A stretch of DNA of 8,729 nt. Origin: UBA1858 sp963926275. Its GTDB lineage: Bacteria; Pseudomonadota; Gammaproteobacteria; UBA4575. Both the position numbers and the translations under genes were made by a program. The stretch covers positions 1 through 8,729 of the forward strand of contig CAWUWP010000040.1 in assembly GCA_963926275.1 (NCBI GenBank), in the 5' to 3' direction. Below are positions 1 through 6,982 of this stretch, in pieces (the stretch's first letter is position 1; every line of letters starts with the position of its first letter). Under the pieces are notes generated by a model, which had not been told where the DNA came from, made no database searches, and worked only from the letters and a program-made list of their open reading frames with translations.

Positions 1-1
1 A

Positions 2-1057
2 GAAGAGTTTGGTTTGACTCATTGTTTCCATATCTTAGGCGAACCAACGACTGAAGAAAAAATAATAATTAATCATAATGACAGTGAGTTACTGAATAAA
101 TCTCGTGCAGAACTTGAACTGATTTGGAGTCACACCAGCCATCAGATTAAACAGCTACGGGATAACCCTGATTCAGCCCAACAAGAGCACCAATTGATCA
201 CTGACACGAATCATCATGGATTGATTTCACACCCTAGCTTTGACATCAATGATGATATTTCTGCTCCCTATATTGCGAAAGGTTTGCGTCCAAAAGTCGC
301 TATTTTACGCGAACAGGGTGTTAATGGTCAGATTGAGATGGGTGCTGCATTCGATCACGCTGGGTTTGAAGCCGTTGATATTCACATGACTGATCTAGTG
401 TCTGGTCGGCGAGAGCTATCTGAGTTCCAAGCACTGGCCGCATGTGGTGGATTCTCTTATGGAGATGTCTTGGGTGCCGGTAATGGATGGGCTAGTAGTA
501 TCTTATATAACAGTAAGTTAAAAGAACAATTTAATAAATTTTTTAATAGAAATGATGTGCTTGCCTTAGGGGTGTGTAATGGTTGCCAGATGATGTCTCA
601 CTTAAAAGAAATCATTCCTGGTAGTGATTTGTGGCCTAAATTCATTCGAAATAGCTCAGAACAATTTGAAGCGCGGCTTGTTAACGTTGAAATCACTGAT
701 TCACCGTCGCTATTCTTCAAAGGCATGCAAGGATCGGTAATGCCGGTGGCGGTGGCTCATGGAGAAGGTAGAATTGATGCGAGTAATGAACACTGCCAGC
801 AGATTAAAAACTCACAACTAAATGTAATGCATTACGTGAACTCATCTTCAGTACCAACTGAAATATATCCATTAAATCCTAATGGATCACACCAAGGATT
901 GACCGCATTAACCAATACAGATGGTAGATTTACCATCATGATGCCGCACCCAGAGCGTTTATTCAGAGCGGTTCAACATTCATGGCACCCCGATGATTGG
1001 GATGAAGATAGCCCATGGATGAGAATGTTTCGCAATGCCAGAGTGATTTTAGGTTAA
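2..1057 (+). CDS. purL: Phosphoribosylformylglycinamidine synthase, C-terminal part (5' end outside window)
   Basis: PurL makes formylglycinamidine ribonucleotide (FGAM) from FGAR, glutamine and ATP in the fourth step of purine synthesis, in the cytoplasm. The open frame runs in from the left edge and encodes the last 351 residues; the enterobacterial single-chain enzyme is about 1295 residues. The TTG at 14 lies inside conserved PurL sequence (EEFGLTHCFHILGEP) and is not a start. The glutamine amidotransferase domain begins near base 287 (RPKVAILREQGVN). It carries the nucleophile cysteine in GVCNGCQMM (codon 575-577) and the His and Glu of the triad in MPHPER (codons 947-949 and 953-955). 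The C-terminus (SPWMRMFRNARVILG) matches the family end, so the gene is intact at its 3' side. No clear intrinsic terminator follows the stop codon. Identity is near certain. Confidence 0.97.
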   Translation, partial: EEFGLTHCFHILGEPTTEEKIIINHNDSELLNKSRAELELIWSHTSHQIKQLRDNPDSAQQEHQLITDTNHHGLISHPSFDINDDISAPYIAKGLRPKVAILREQGVNGQIEMGAAFDHAGFEAVDIHMTDLVSGRRELSEFQALAACGGFSYGDVLGAGNGWASSILYNSKLKEQFNKFFNRNDVLALGVCNGCQMMSHLKEIIPGSDLWPKFIRNSSEQFEARLVNVEITDSPSLFFKGMQGSVMPVAVAHGEGRIDASNEHCQQIKNSQLNVMHYVNSSSVPTEIYPLNPNGSHQGLTALTNTDGRFTIMMPHPERLFRAVQHSWHPDDWDEDSPWMRMFRNARVILG

Positions 1058-1173
1058 AGTATTTTAGAGAGGGAGTATCCTTAGATTAAATACGTATATA
1101 TTTTGCCTGGATAATGTGAAACTAACCACTTGGGGTTGTCATATTTAGTATACAAGTCAGGTCTTAAATGTGG

Positions 1174-1193
1174 GCTAACAAATTTTTGTTAGC
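1174..1193. other. Perfect 8-bp inverted repeat upstream of the outer-membrane protein remnant
   Basis: GCTAACAA and TTGTTAGC flank a 4-base spacer. The repeat sits 19 bases before the ATG at 1212, within a likely 5' leader. It is not followed by a T run, so it is a poor terminator. It could be a leader hairpin or an operator. A possible Shine-Dalgarno stretch (AAGGA, 1195-1199) lies directly after it, about 12 bases before the ATG. Function is unknown. Confidence 0.3.
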
Positions 1194-1211
1194 AAAGGAT
1201 GCGGGAATCGT

Positions 1212-1789
1212 ATGAATATATCTTCAAAACTGGCTGGAATTCTTTCAATAGGAATCCTCCTGTCCAGGCAGAGTGGTATCTAGGCGCAGATCAAATATCA
1301 AACAATAATTGGTAAGACCTGGAAGATTACTCGATAGATACAACTTTCACTGAATATTCAGATCCCGGCATTAAATTGTATAGTGGTTATAAAGCCAATG
1401 ATCTTTTCTCGGTTGAACTTGAGTATAAAGACCAAATGGAATTTGGCGTAGGTAATATATTTACAGGCAAAGAGCTATGGTTAACCGACCAGACTGATGT
1501 TGAGCTAGAAAGCAAAACATTATTTATTTCTGGTATTAGTACCTTTTCAATTGATGAAACAAAGCATCTATACCTGCGTGGCGGTCTCTACAATTGGGAC
1601 CTAAAATCTAACGGCCAAAACCTCGCCGATAATTCAATCTCAAACAAAAGCGGCACTGATATCTTTTATTCAGTGGGCTCCTATTTTGATGTCACAGAAA
1701 GAATAGGCTTTAGCGCCGAATGGGAAAGATTTGAATTTGACAACGACGATGTAGACTTTATATCTACTGAACTTCATTTCAACTTCTAA
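1212..1789 (+). pseudogene. Small outer-membrane beta-barrel protein (OmpA/porin-like fold), disrupted
   Basis: The ATG at 1212 opens a signal peptide (MNISSKLAGILSIGILLS) that ends after 23 codons at a TAG (1281-1283). In the frame shifted by one base, the sequence continues as VQA-EWYLGADQISNNNW, which reads as a signal-peptidase site followed by the start of a mature barrel. A second lesion, TAA at 1313-1315, interrupts this frame. After that it is open to 1789. The remaining part has alternating beta-strand segments (YSGYKANDLFSVELEYKD; FYSVGSYFDVTERIGFSAEW) and ends in phenylalanine (ELHFNF), as outer-membrane barrels do. Joined up, the product would be about 190 residues, a normal size for an eight-stranded barrel. 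A one-base deletion near 1257-1268 plus a nonsense mutation explains the pattern; two sequencing errors are the alternative. A fragment starting at TTG 1376 would lack a signal peptide and is unlikely to function. Confidence 0.75.
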
Positions 1790-1805
1790 TAAATAATTAA
1801 AAATC

Positions 1806-2753
1806 ATGTTGATAAAAGTAAAAAGTAGTTCTCACCTTTCAGAATCAGAAGTTACCGATTACGAAATATATAAAAAACGAAGAGAATTTATAAAAAAAGC
1901 CGGTGGTGCTGCCGCCGCATTAAGTTTTGGTGTGCCCGCGTTAAGCTCAGCAGGCGTTTCTGTTGAGGGTTATAAAAAAGATATTAATAACCCATTAGCT
2001 GAACAACTCACTGAAGAAATAAAAGTCACTTCTTATAATAACTTTTATGAGTTAAGGACAGGTAAGGGCGACCCTAAATTAAATGCTCATTTATTGAAGA
2101 CAGAGCCATGGGCAATTACCGTAGAAGGTGAATGTGCTAAACCTGGAGTACTTGGATTAGAAGACTTCGTGTCTCCCCATCAGGTAGAAGAGAGAATTTA
2201 TCGCTTACGTTGTGTTGAAGCGTGGTCGATGGTGGTGCCATGGTTAGGAGTAGAGCTGGGACCAGTGCTGAAACGCTTTGAACCGACAAGCAAAGCTAAG
2301 TATGTAGAATTTACCACTATTCTTGATCCAGATAACTTGCCGGGTCAACGACGTGCCGTATTGGATTGGCCATACCAAGAAGGCTTGCGTATTGATGAGG
2401 CAATGAATCCGCTTACGATACTTGCTGTCGGCTTATATGGTAAAGAATTACCTAATCAAAATGGTGCGCCGTTAAGATTAATTGTTCCATGGAAATATGG
2501 ATTCAAAAGCATTAAATCAATTGTAAAGATTCGCTTTACCGAGAACCAGCCTAACACTAGTTGGAATGAATCATCGTCAAAAGAATATGGGTTTTATTCA
2601 AATGTGAATCCTGACGTGGATCATCCTCGTTGGAGTCAAGCACGCGAACGTAAAATTGGCGAACTTAGAAAGAAAAAGACATTAATGTTTAATGGCTATG
2701 CCGAAGAAGTTGCTTCGCTTTATGACGACATGGACTTAATGAAGTATTTCTAA
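1806..2753 (+). CDS. msrP: Periplasmic protein-methionine-sulfoxide reductase, molybdopterin catalytic subunit
   Basis: MsrP (YedY) reduces methionine sulfoxide, both R and S forms, in periplasmic proteins, with electrons normally delivered by the haem membrane protein MsrQ. The 315-residue product starts with a twin-arginine signal (KKRREFIKK, Arg25-Arg26) and a hydrophobic stretch ending near SSAG (about residue 49), so it should be exported folded with its Mo-molybdopterin. The family motif YRLRCVEAWSMVVPW holds the molybdenum ligand Cys136 (codon 2211-2213). Other family blocks are YNNFYE (77-82), NGAPLRLIVPWKYGFK and YSNVNPDVDHPRWSQA. Length is close to the E. coli protein (334). The start at 1806 fits the usual MLIK N-terminus, though no Shine-Dalgarno sequence is visible. 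The gene lies 16 bases after the broken barrel gene. No msrQ follows, which is unusual. Identification is firm. Confidence 0.96.
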   Translation: MLIKVKSSSHLSESEVTDYEIYKKRREFIKKAGGAAAALSFGVPALSSAGVSVEGYKKDINNPLAEQLTEEIKVTSYNNFYELRTGKGDPKLNAHLLKTEPWAITVEGECAKPGVLGLEDFVSPHQVEERIYRLRCVEAWSMVVPWLGVELGPVLKRFEPTSKAKYVEFTTILDPDNLPGQRRAVLDWPYQEGLRIDEAMNPLTILAVGLYGKELPNQNGAPLRLIVPWKYGFKSIKSIVKIRFTENQPNTSWNESSSKEYGFYSNVNPDVDHPRWSQARERKIGELRKKKTLMFNGYAEEVASLYDDMDLMKYF

Positions 2754-2912
2754 GGCAGGGGTAGCCGTTCAGATTTGATTTGGCAGACACTTGTTCAGTC
2801 AGGTCAAATCTAAAAGAATACAACTAAATCTGAGTCGTAAAAAAACTATTTTTACTATCGATTTGCGTGGTTAGTTATTATGTTACGCATTTCGCTATCA
2901 TCCCGTGCCTAT

Positions 2913-2937
2913 CGTCATTCCCGCGAAGGCGGGAATC
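2913..2937 (+). repeat. REP-like hairpin repeat, left copy
   Basis: The 25-base unit contains ATTCCCGC (2917-2924), loop GAAG, and GCGGGAAT (2929-2936), a perfect 8-bp stem in a GC-rich island within AT-rich DNA. The core fits the pattern ATTCCC-N8-GGGAAT described for the neisserial dRS3 repeat, and similar units are scattered in many proteobacterial genomes. With the copy at 3020-3044 it forms an inverted pair. Such elements are usually intergenic, can stabilise or terminate transcripts, and are thought to be spread by RAYT (REP-associated) transposases. Assignment to this class is by pattern, not by search. Confidence 0.75.
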
Positions 2938-3019
2938 CAAACTGTTTCAACTACGCCAACAATACAAATACTTAAATAGTAATGACGCTAGATTTTAGTA
3001 TATGCATGTCGTGTTACTA

Positions 3020-3044
3020 GATTCCCGCCTTCGCGGGGATGACG
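3020..3044 (-). repeat. REP-like hairpin repeat, right copy (inverted)
   Basis: The reverse complement of this 25-base stretch matches 2913-2937 at 24 of 25 positions; the single difference turns one stem pair into a G-T wobble (ATTCCCGC 3021-3028, GCGGGGAT 3033-3040). The two copies are 82 bases apart, head to head, so the transcript could fold into one large arm. This is the arrangement of a REP doublet (REPIN/BIME). The spacer between the copies has no coding content. Confidence 0.75.
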
Positions 3045-3171
3045 TCTATAGAATCGTATTTAACCGTGAATTTGAAGCAGTATATAAATACACAATCACT
3101 AGAAACGCTATTTTTGATATAAAAATAGAATGAGCTCATATACTCATTAGGCAAAATATCAACGAAACAAA

Positions 3172-3201
3172 TTGCTATCTTTTAGTGCAAAGGCTTAAAA
3201 T
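3172..3201 (+). promoter_or_regulatory. Candidate sigma-70-like promoter for the methionine-rich protein gene
   Basis: TTGCTA (3172-3177) and TAAAAT (3196-3201) are 18 bases apart and would start a transcript about 85 bases before the ATG. The match is partial and the region is AT-rich, so chance is a real possibility. The gene very likely has its own promoter, because 541 bases with two REP-like hairpins separate it from msrP. Confidence 0.25.
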
Positions 3202-3294
3202 AATGCCCGAAGAGATAAAAACGATTAAATAACAATAATTTAAATAGCATAACCGCTATATTCACACTTAATAAATATACGAGAGAGGTTTTAA

Positions 3295-3732
3295 ATGTCT
3301 AAAATTATAATTGCTATCATCATTATCGCCGGAGCTGCGTATTACTATATGAATAATATGGCTCCAGAAACGGGCGATACAATGATGGACAAAGCATCAT
3401 CTGCAATGGAAAAAACTGGCGATATGGCTGGTGAAGCGATGGATAAAGCGGATGATATGGCTTCTGATGCAAAAGATGCAACAAGCGACGCAATGGATAA
3501 GACAGGTGAAATGGCAAGCGATGCCATGGATAAAGCGGGTGATATGGCTTCTGATGCAACCATGGATAATGCCGGTGATGCAGAAGAATCAATGATGGAT
3601 AAAGCGGGTGATGTTAAAGACGCAGTTGTCGAAAAAGCTGAAGAAATAATGGAAAACTCTAAACCGCAAACAGGCGAAATGATGAATAATTCGCAAGATG
3701 CAATGATGGATAAAGCTAAGTCTGAGTTGTAA
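3295..3732 (+). CDS. Membrane-anchored acidic methionine-rich repeat protein, function unknown
   Basis: I do not recognise a named family. The 145-residue product has a lysine at position 3, then a hydrophobic segment (about 4-19, IIIAIIIIAGAAYYYM) that looks like an uncleaved signal anchor, putting the rest outside the inner membrane. The remainder is low-complexity: about 33 Asp/Glu against 13 Lys, no Arg, Cys or Trp, and 21 Met in total. Residues 47-86 are built from 11-residue units such as DAMDKTGEMAS (65-75) and DAMDKAGDMAS (76-86), with one shortened 7-residue unit (58-64). This period suits an extended amphipathic helix, as in LEA-type stress proteins. A Shine-Dalgarno sequence (GAGAGG, 3283-3288) precedes the ATG by 6 bases. 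Methionine richness plus nearby msrP suggests a possible oxidant sink repaired by MsrP, as proposed for MrpX in Azospira; this is inference. An LEA-like desiccation or osmotic protein is the main alternative. Confidence 0.8.
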   Translation: MSKIIIAIIIIAGAAYYYMNNMAPETGDTMMDKASSAMEKTGDMAGEAMDKADDMASDAKDATSDAMDKTGEMASDAMDKAGDMASDATMDNAGDAEESMMDKAGDVKDAVVEKAEEIMENSKPQTGEMMNNSQDAMMDKAKSEL

Positions 3733-3748
3733 AAAAGCTTTAACCCTA

Positions 3749-3798
3749 GCGTAAATTAAGGCTGTTCTTGAGCGATCAAGAACAGCCTTAATTTACGC
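3749..3798. terminator. Bidirectional terminator hairpin between convergent genes
   Basis: A perfect 23-bp stem (3749-3771 with 3776-3798) closes on the 4-base loop GCGA, a stable GNRA-type tetraloop. On the + strand a T6 run (3805-3810) follows 6 bases after the stem. On the - strand a T6 run (complement of 3731-3736) follows about 12 bases after it. The T runs are a little distant from the stem, but the convergent position supports termination of both genes. The right arm contains the ettA stop codon (complement of 3793-3795) and its last two codons. Confidence 0.85.
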
Positions 3799-5466
3799 AT
3801 CTAATTTTTTATAACGGATACGCTTAGGTTGGCTTGCTTCTTCACCTAACCTCTTTTTCCTGTCTTCTTCATAGTCAGAAAAATTACCTTCAAACCAATG
3901 CACGTTACCTTCGTCTTCAAAGGCAAGTATATGTGTTGCAATACGGTCTAAGAACCAGCGGTCATGTGAAATAACAATCGCACAACCCGGGAAGTTTAAT
4001 AAGCCTTCTTCTAACGCTCGCAACGTTTCAACGTCAAGATCATTGGTGGGTTCATCTAATAATAAAACATTACCACCTTTACGAAGTAACTTAGCAAGTT
4101 GTAACCTGTTACGTTCTCCGCCAGACAGCTCTGTAACTAATTTTTGTTGACCGCTGCCTTTGAAGTTAAATTTTCCGACATAACTTCTTGAAGGCATCGT
4201 GTAATTTCCAATAGTAATATTATCTAAACCGTCAGATATTTCTTGCCACACTGTATTGTCACCCTGTAAGTCATCCCGCAACTGATCGACATAAGACAAC
4301 TTGACCGATTCTCCTATTTTCAACTCACCGCTATCAACTTCTTCTTGACCAACAATCATTTTAAATAAAGTTGTTTTACCCACGCCGTTGCCGCCAATAA
4401 TGCCAACAATCGCACCTCGCGGAATATTGAAAGAAATGTTGTCAAACAAGACACGATCATCAAATTGTTTAGTCAGGCCTTTGGCTTCAATTATTTGATC
4501 ACCCAATCTTTCTCCCACTGGAATAAATATCTCATTGGTTTCTGCGCGTTTTTGGTATTCCTGTGAATTGAGTTCTTCAAAACGTTTCAAGCGTGCTTTG
4601 CTTTTTGCTTGTCGTGCTTTTGGATTGCTACGCACCCATTCCAGCTCAGCTGAAATAGTTTTCTTGCGAGCATGTTGTTGTTTTTCTTCTTGCTCTAAAC
4701 GTGTTTGTTTTTGATCTAACCAGCTAGAGTAATTGCCTTCCCAGGGAATACCATGGCCTCTATCGAGCTCAAGTATCCAGCCGGCAACATTATCCAAGAA
4801 ATATCGATCGTGAGTGACCGCAATGACCGTGCCTTGAAATTCTTTTAAGAACCGTTCTAACCAAGATACAGAGTCTGCATCTAGGTGGTTAGTTGGCTCG
4901 TCGAGAATAAGCATGTCTGGATTAGATAAAAGCAACTGACAAAGCGCCACACGCCTGCGCTCGCCTCCAGAAAGTTGTTCGATAATGGCATCCCAGGGTG
5001 GCAGTCGCAGTGCATCGGCAGCGACTTCTAACGTGCGTTCTAAATTCCATCCATCTGCAGCTTCGATTTGATCTTGAAGTTCTGCTTGTTTTTCAAGTAA
5101 GTTTGTCATTTCATCATCAGACATCGGCTCTGAAAACTTCATGCTGATTTCATTGAAAGCATCTAAGGCTTGTTTTAGAGGGGCAATACCGAGTTCCACA
5201 TTGCCACGCACATCTAATGATTTATCTAACTCTGGCTCTTGTTGCAAATAACCAATTTTCAGATTGGCCTGTGGACATGCTTCACCGATATAGTCCTTAT
5301 CGACGCCAGCCATAATTCGCAATAGGGTGGATTTACCTGCGCCGTTGTAACCAAGCACACCAATTTTTGCGCCGGGGAAAAAGTTTAAAGAAATATCTTT
5401 AAGAATCTGATTTTTGGGCGGGACGACTTTGCCAACCCCACTCATAGAAAATACGTATTGGGCCAT
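3793..5466 (-). CDS. ettA: Energy-dependent translational throttle protein, ABC-F ATPase
   Basis: EttA is a soluble ABC-F protein that binds the ribosomal E site and gates entry into elongation according to the ADP/ATP ratio. The 557 residues (E. coli 555) contain two ABC domains. Domain 1 has Walker A GYNGAGKST (39-47), signature LSGGE (165-169) and Walker B LILDEP (186-191). Domain 2 has Walker A GGNGVGKTT (358-366), signature LSGGE (447-451) and Walker B LLLDEP (468-473). Between them lies the charged linker that touches P-site tRNA (about 245-325), with the EttA-like block FEELNSQEYQKR. The start MAQYVFSM matches the family N-terminus. There are no membrane segments, so this is not a transporter. 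It is convergent with the methionine-rich gene and divergent from glyA. The Shine-Dalgarno sequence is weak, and I could not place its promoter. Confidence 0.96.
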   Translation of the reverse strand: MAQYVFSMSGVGKVVPPKNQILKDISLNFFPGAKIGVLGYNGAGKSTLLRIMAGVDKDYIGEACPQANLKIGYLQQEPELDKSLDVRGNVELGIAPLKQALDAFNEISMKFSEPMSDDEMTNLLEKQAELQDQIEAADGWNLERTLEVAADALRLPPWDAIIEQLSGGERRRVALCQLLLSNPDMLILDEPTNHLDADSVSWLERFLKEFQGTVIAVTHDRYFLDNVAGWILELDRGHGIPWEGNYSSWLDQKQTRLEQEEKQQHARKKTISAELEWVRSNPKARQAKSKARLKRFEELNSQEYQKRAETNEIFIPVGERLGDQIIEAKGLTKQFDDRVLFDNISFNIPRGAIVGIIGGNGVGKTTLFKMIVGQEEVDSGELKIGESVKLSYVDQLRDDLQGDNTVWQEISDGLDNITIGNYTMPSRSYVGKFNFKGSGQQKLVTELSGGERNRLQLAKLLRKGGNVLLLDEPTNDLDVETLRALEEGLLNFPGCAIVISHDRWFLDRIATHILAFEDEGNVHWFEGNFSDYEEDRKKRLGEEASQPKRIRYKKLDA

Positions 5467-5610
5467 AAGTTGCTCTGTTAATTGATCGAATTTTGGTCGG
5501 ACGTGCCGATTAAGAAGGCAACTATGATTTCAAAATTTACTCACCCCGTCTAGCTAAGTGAAAATTGGGTGAATTCTTCACCTCAAAACCGGCTATATAG
5601 GCCAGTAGGG

Positions 5611-5641
5611 TTAGTTCATCCACAATATTTTGGGGTATAAT
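5611..5641 (+). promoter_or_regulatory. Probable promoter of glyA (and nrdR-ribD)
   Basis: A perfect -10 box TATAAT (5636-5641) lies 47 bases before the glyA ATG. The -35 is poor: TTAGTT (5611-5616) with a 19-base spacer is the best I see, which may point to an activator. The predicted start is near 5648, leaving a leader of about 40 bases. I see no convincing PurR operator. Confidence 0.5.
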
Positions 5642-5688
5642 CGCCCGATTATGGAATTTGAATATATTTAAATATTAGGAGTAGTTAC

Positions 5689-6945
5689 ATGTTTTCAGCC
5701 GATATGGGTATCAGTAGTTTCGACACAGAGTTATCTGATGCCATCAAAAGTGAAATGCAACGTCAGGAAGAGCATATTGAGTTAATTGCTTCGGAGAACT
5801 ATGCAAGTCCAAGAGTAATGGAAGCACAGGGAACTGTGTTAACTAATAAATATGCAGAAGGTTATCCTGGAAAGCGTTATTACGGTGGCTGTGAGCACGT
5901 TGATACGGTTGAGCAATTAGCAATCGATCGTCTTAAGAAACTTTATGGTGCAGATTACGCAAACGTGCAACCTCACTCAGGTTCACAAGCTAACGCGGCA
6001 GTATTTTTAGCATTATTAAAGCCTAATGATACGGTGCTTGGTATGTCACTCGCACACGGTGGTCACCTAACACATGGTTCACACGTTAACTTCTCAGGTA
6101 AGCAATTTAATGCTGTTCAATATGGTTTGAACACTGACACAGGTGAAGTTGATTATGATGAAGTTGAAAAGCTAGCAAAAGAACATAAGCCAAAAATGAT
6201 TATCGCTGGTTTCTCAGCCTATTCACGTGTCATGGATTGGCAACGTTTCCGCGATATTGCGGATAGTGTCGGCGCCTATTTCTTAGTTGATATGGCTCAC
6301 GTCTCTGGATTAGTGGCGACGGGTTTATATCCAAATCCAGTGCCTATCGCTGATGTTGTAACTTCAACTACACACAAAACATTACGTGGCCCACGTGGCG
6401 GTTTTATCATTGCTCGTGCTAATGATGAGATCACTAAGAAATTAAACTCTGCTGTATTCCCCGGCATGCAGGGCGGCCCATTAATGCATGTGATTGCAGC
6501 AAAAGCAGTCGCTTTTAAAGAAGCATTAGAGCCTGAGTTCAAAACTTATCAACAGCAAGTGGTTAAGAACGCACAAGCCATGGCAACTCAATTCCAAACT
6601 CGCGGTTATGACATCGTGTCTGGTGGAACTGATGATCACTTAATGTTGGTTGATCTAATCAAGAAAGGCATTACGGGTAAAGCAGCAGATGCGGCTTTAG
6701 GTAATGCGAACATCACCGTCAATAAGAACACTGTACCAAACGATCCACAATCACCATTCGTGACTAGTGGTATTCGTGTCGGTTCTCCAGCAATCACTAC
6801 ACGTGGCTTTAAAGAAGCAGAGTGTGTTGATTTGGTTAACTGGATGTGTGATCTGATGGACGACATTGAGAATGCAGACATTGGCAATCGTGTTAAACAG
6901 CAAGTGCTTGAGCTGTGCAAACGATTCCCCGTCTACGCAGCTTAG
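5689..6945 (+). CDS. glyA: Serine hydroxymethyltransferase
   Basis: GlyA converts serine and tetrahydrofolate to glycine and 5,10-methylene-tetrahydrofolate, the main source of one-carbon units for purines, thymidylate and methionine. It is a cytoplasmic PLP enzyme. The 418 residues match the usual length (E. coli 417). Family blocks include RQEEHIELIASENYASPRVM (25-44), NKYAEGYPGKRYYGG (53-67), VQPHSGSQAN (93-102), the DMAH motif (201-204), and the PLP-binding lysine Lys230 in TSTTHKTLRGPRGG. The ATG at 5689 has a strong Shine-Dalgarno sequence, AGGAG (5677-5681), 7 bases upstream; an in-frame ATG five codons later is less well placed. nrdR starts 37 bases after the stop, with no terminator between, so cotranscription is likely. 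Confidence 0.98.
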   Translation: MFSADMGISSFDTELSDAIKSEMQRQEEHIELIASENYASPRVMEAQGTVLTNKYAEGYPGKRYYGGCEHVDTVEQLAIDRLKKLYGADYANVQPHSGSQANAAVFLALLKPNDTVLGMSLAHGGHLTHGSHVNFSGKQFNAVQYGLNTDTGEVDYDEVEKLAKEHKPKMIIAGFSAYSRVMDWQRFRDIADSVGAYFLVDMAHVSGLVATGLYPNPVPIADVVTSTTHKTLRGPRGGFIIARANDEITKKLNSAVFPGMQGGPLMHVIAAKAVAFKEALEPEFKTYQQQVVKNAQAMATQFQTRGYDIVSGGTDDHLMLVDLIKKGITGKAADAALGNANITVNKNTVPNDPQSPFVTSGIRVGSPAITTRGFKEAECVDLVNWMCDLMDDIENADIGNRVKQQVLELCKRFPVYAA

Positions 6946-6982
6946 ATCTTTGTCTAACTACCTATCATTCTAGAGAAAGACA

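Larger units (their letters stand above)
2754..3294. other. 541-base non-coding gap between msrP and the methionine-rich gene
   Basis: No convincing gene is present on either strand, and I see no remnant of msrQ. The gap holds several structured elements: an 8-bp inverted repeat (AGATTTGA 2771-2778 with TCAAATCT 2804-2811) shortly after the msrP stop, without a T run on the + strand; a weak AT-rich hairpin (GTAAAAA 2837-2843 with TTTTTAC 2849-2855); two REP-like hairpins in inverted orientation (2913-2937 and 3020-3044); another AT-rich hairpin (CTATTTTT 3108-3115 with AAAAATAG 3121-3128); and the palindrome ATGAGCTCAT (3130-3139). The last 100 bases are AT-rich and probably carry the promoter of the next gene. 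Confidence 0.7.

Noticed and set aside
14..16. TTG as a start codon for the first gene
   Set aside because: The frame stays open upstream to the window edge and encodes conserved PurL residues, so this is an internal leucine.
2771..2811. Intrinsic terminator directly after msrP
   Set aside because: The 8-bp stem has a 25-base loop and is followed by A-rich rather than T-rich sequence.
2880..2972. Small open frame through the left REP-like hairpin
   Set aside because: It is about 30 codons, has no Shine-Dalgarno sequence, and its composition is dictated by the repeat.
2913..3044. CRISPR array
   Set aside because: There are only two units, in opposite orientation, and no cas genes.
3323..3592. 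Two long antisense open frames opposite the methionine-rich gene
   Set aside because: They are by-products of the sense repeats: biased His/Leu/Pro or Ala/Ser composition, no ribosome site, and the sense frame has a clear Shine-Dalgarno sequence.
5541..5572. Inverted repeat TCACCC / GGGTGA in the ettA-glyA gap as an operator
   Set aside because: It is only 6 bp with a 20-base spacer and no further symmetry, so chance is the simplest explanation.
5642..5688. Glycine or other riboswitch before glyA
   Set aside because: The predicted leader is only about 40 bases and shows no aptamer-like structure.
6297..6920. Antisense open frames inside glyA
   Set aside because: They lack ribosome sites and any recognisable protein pattern; glyA on the + strand explains the region fully.
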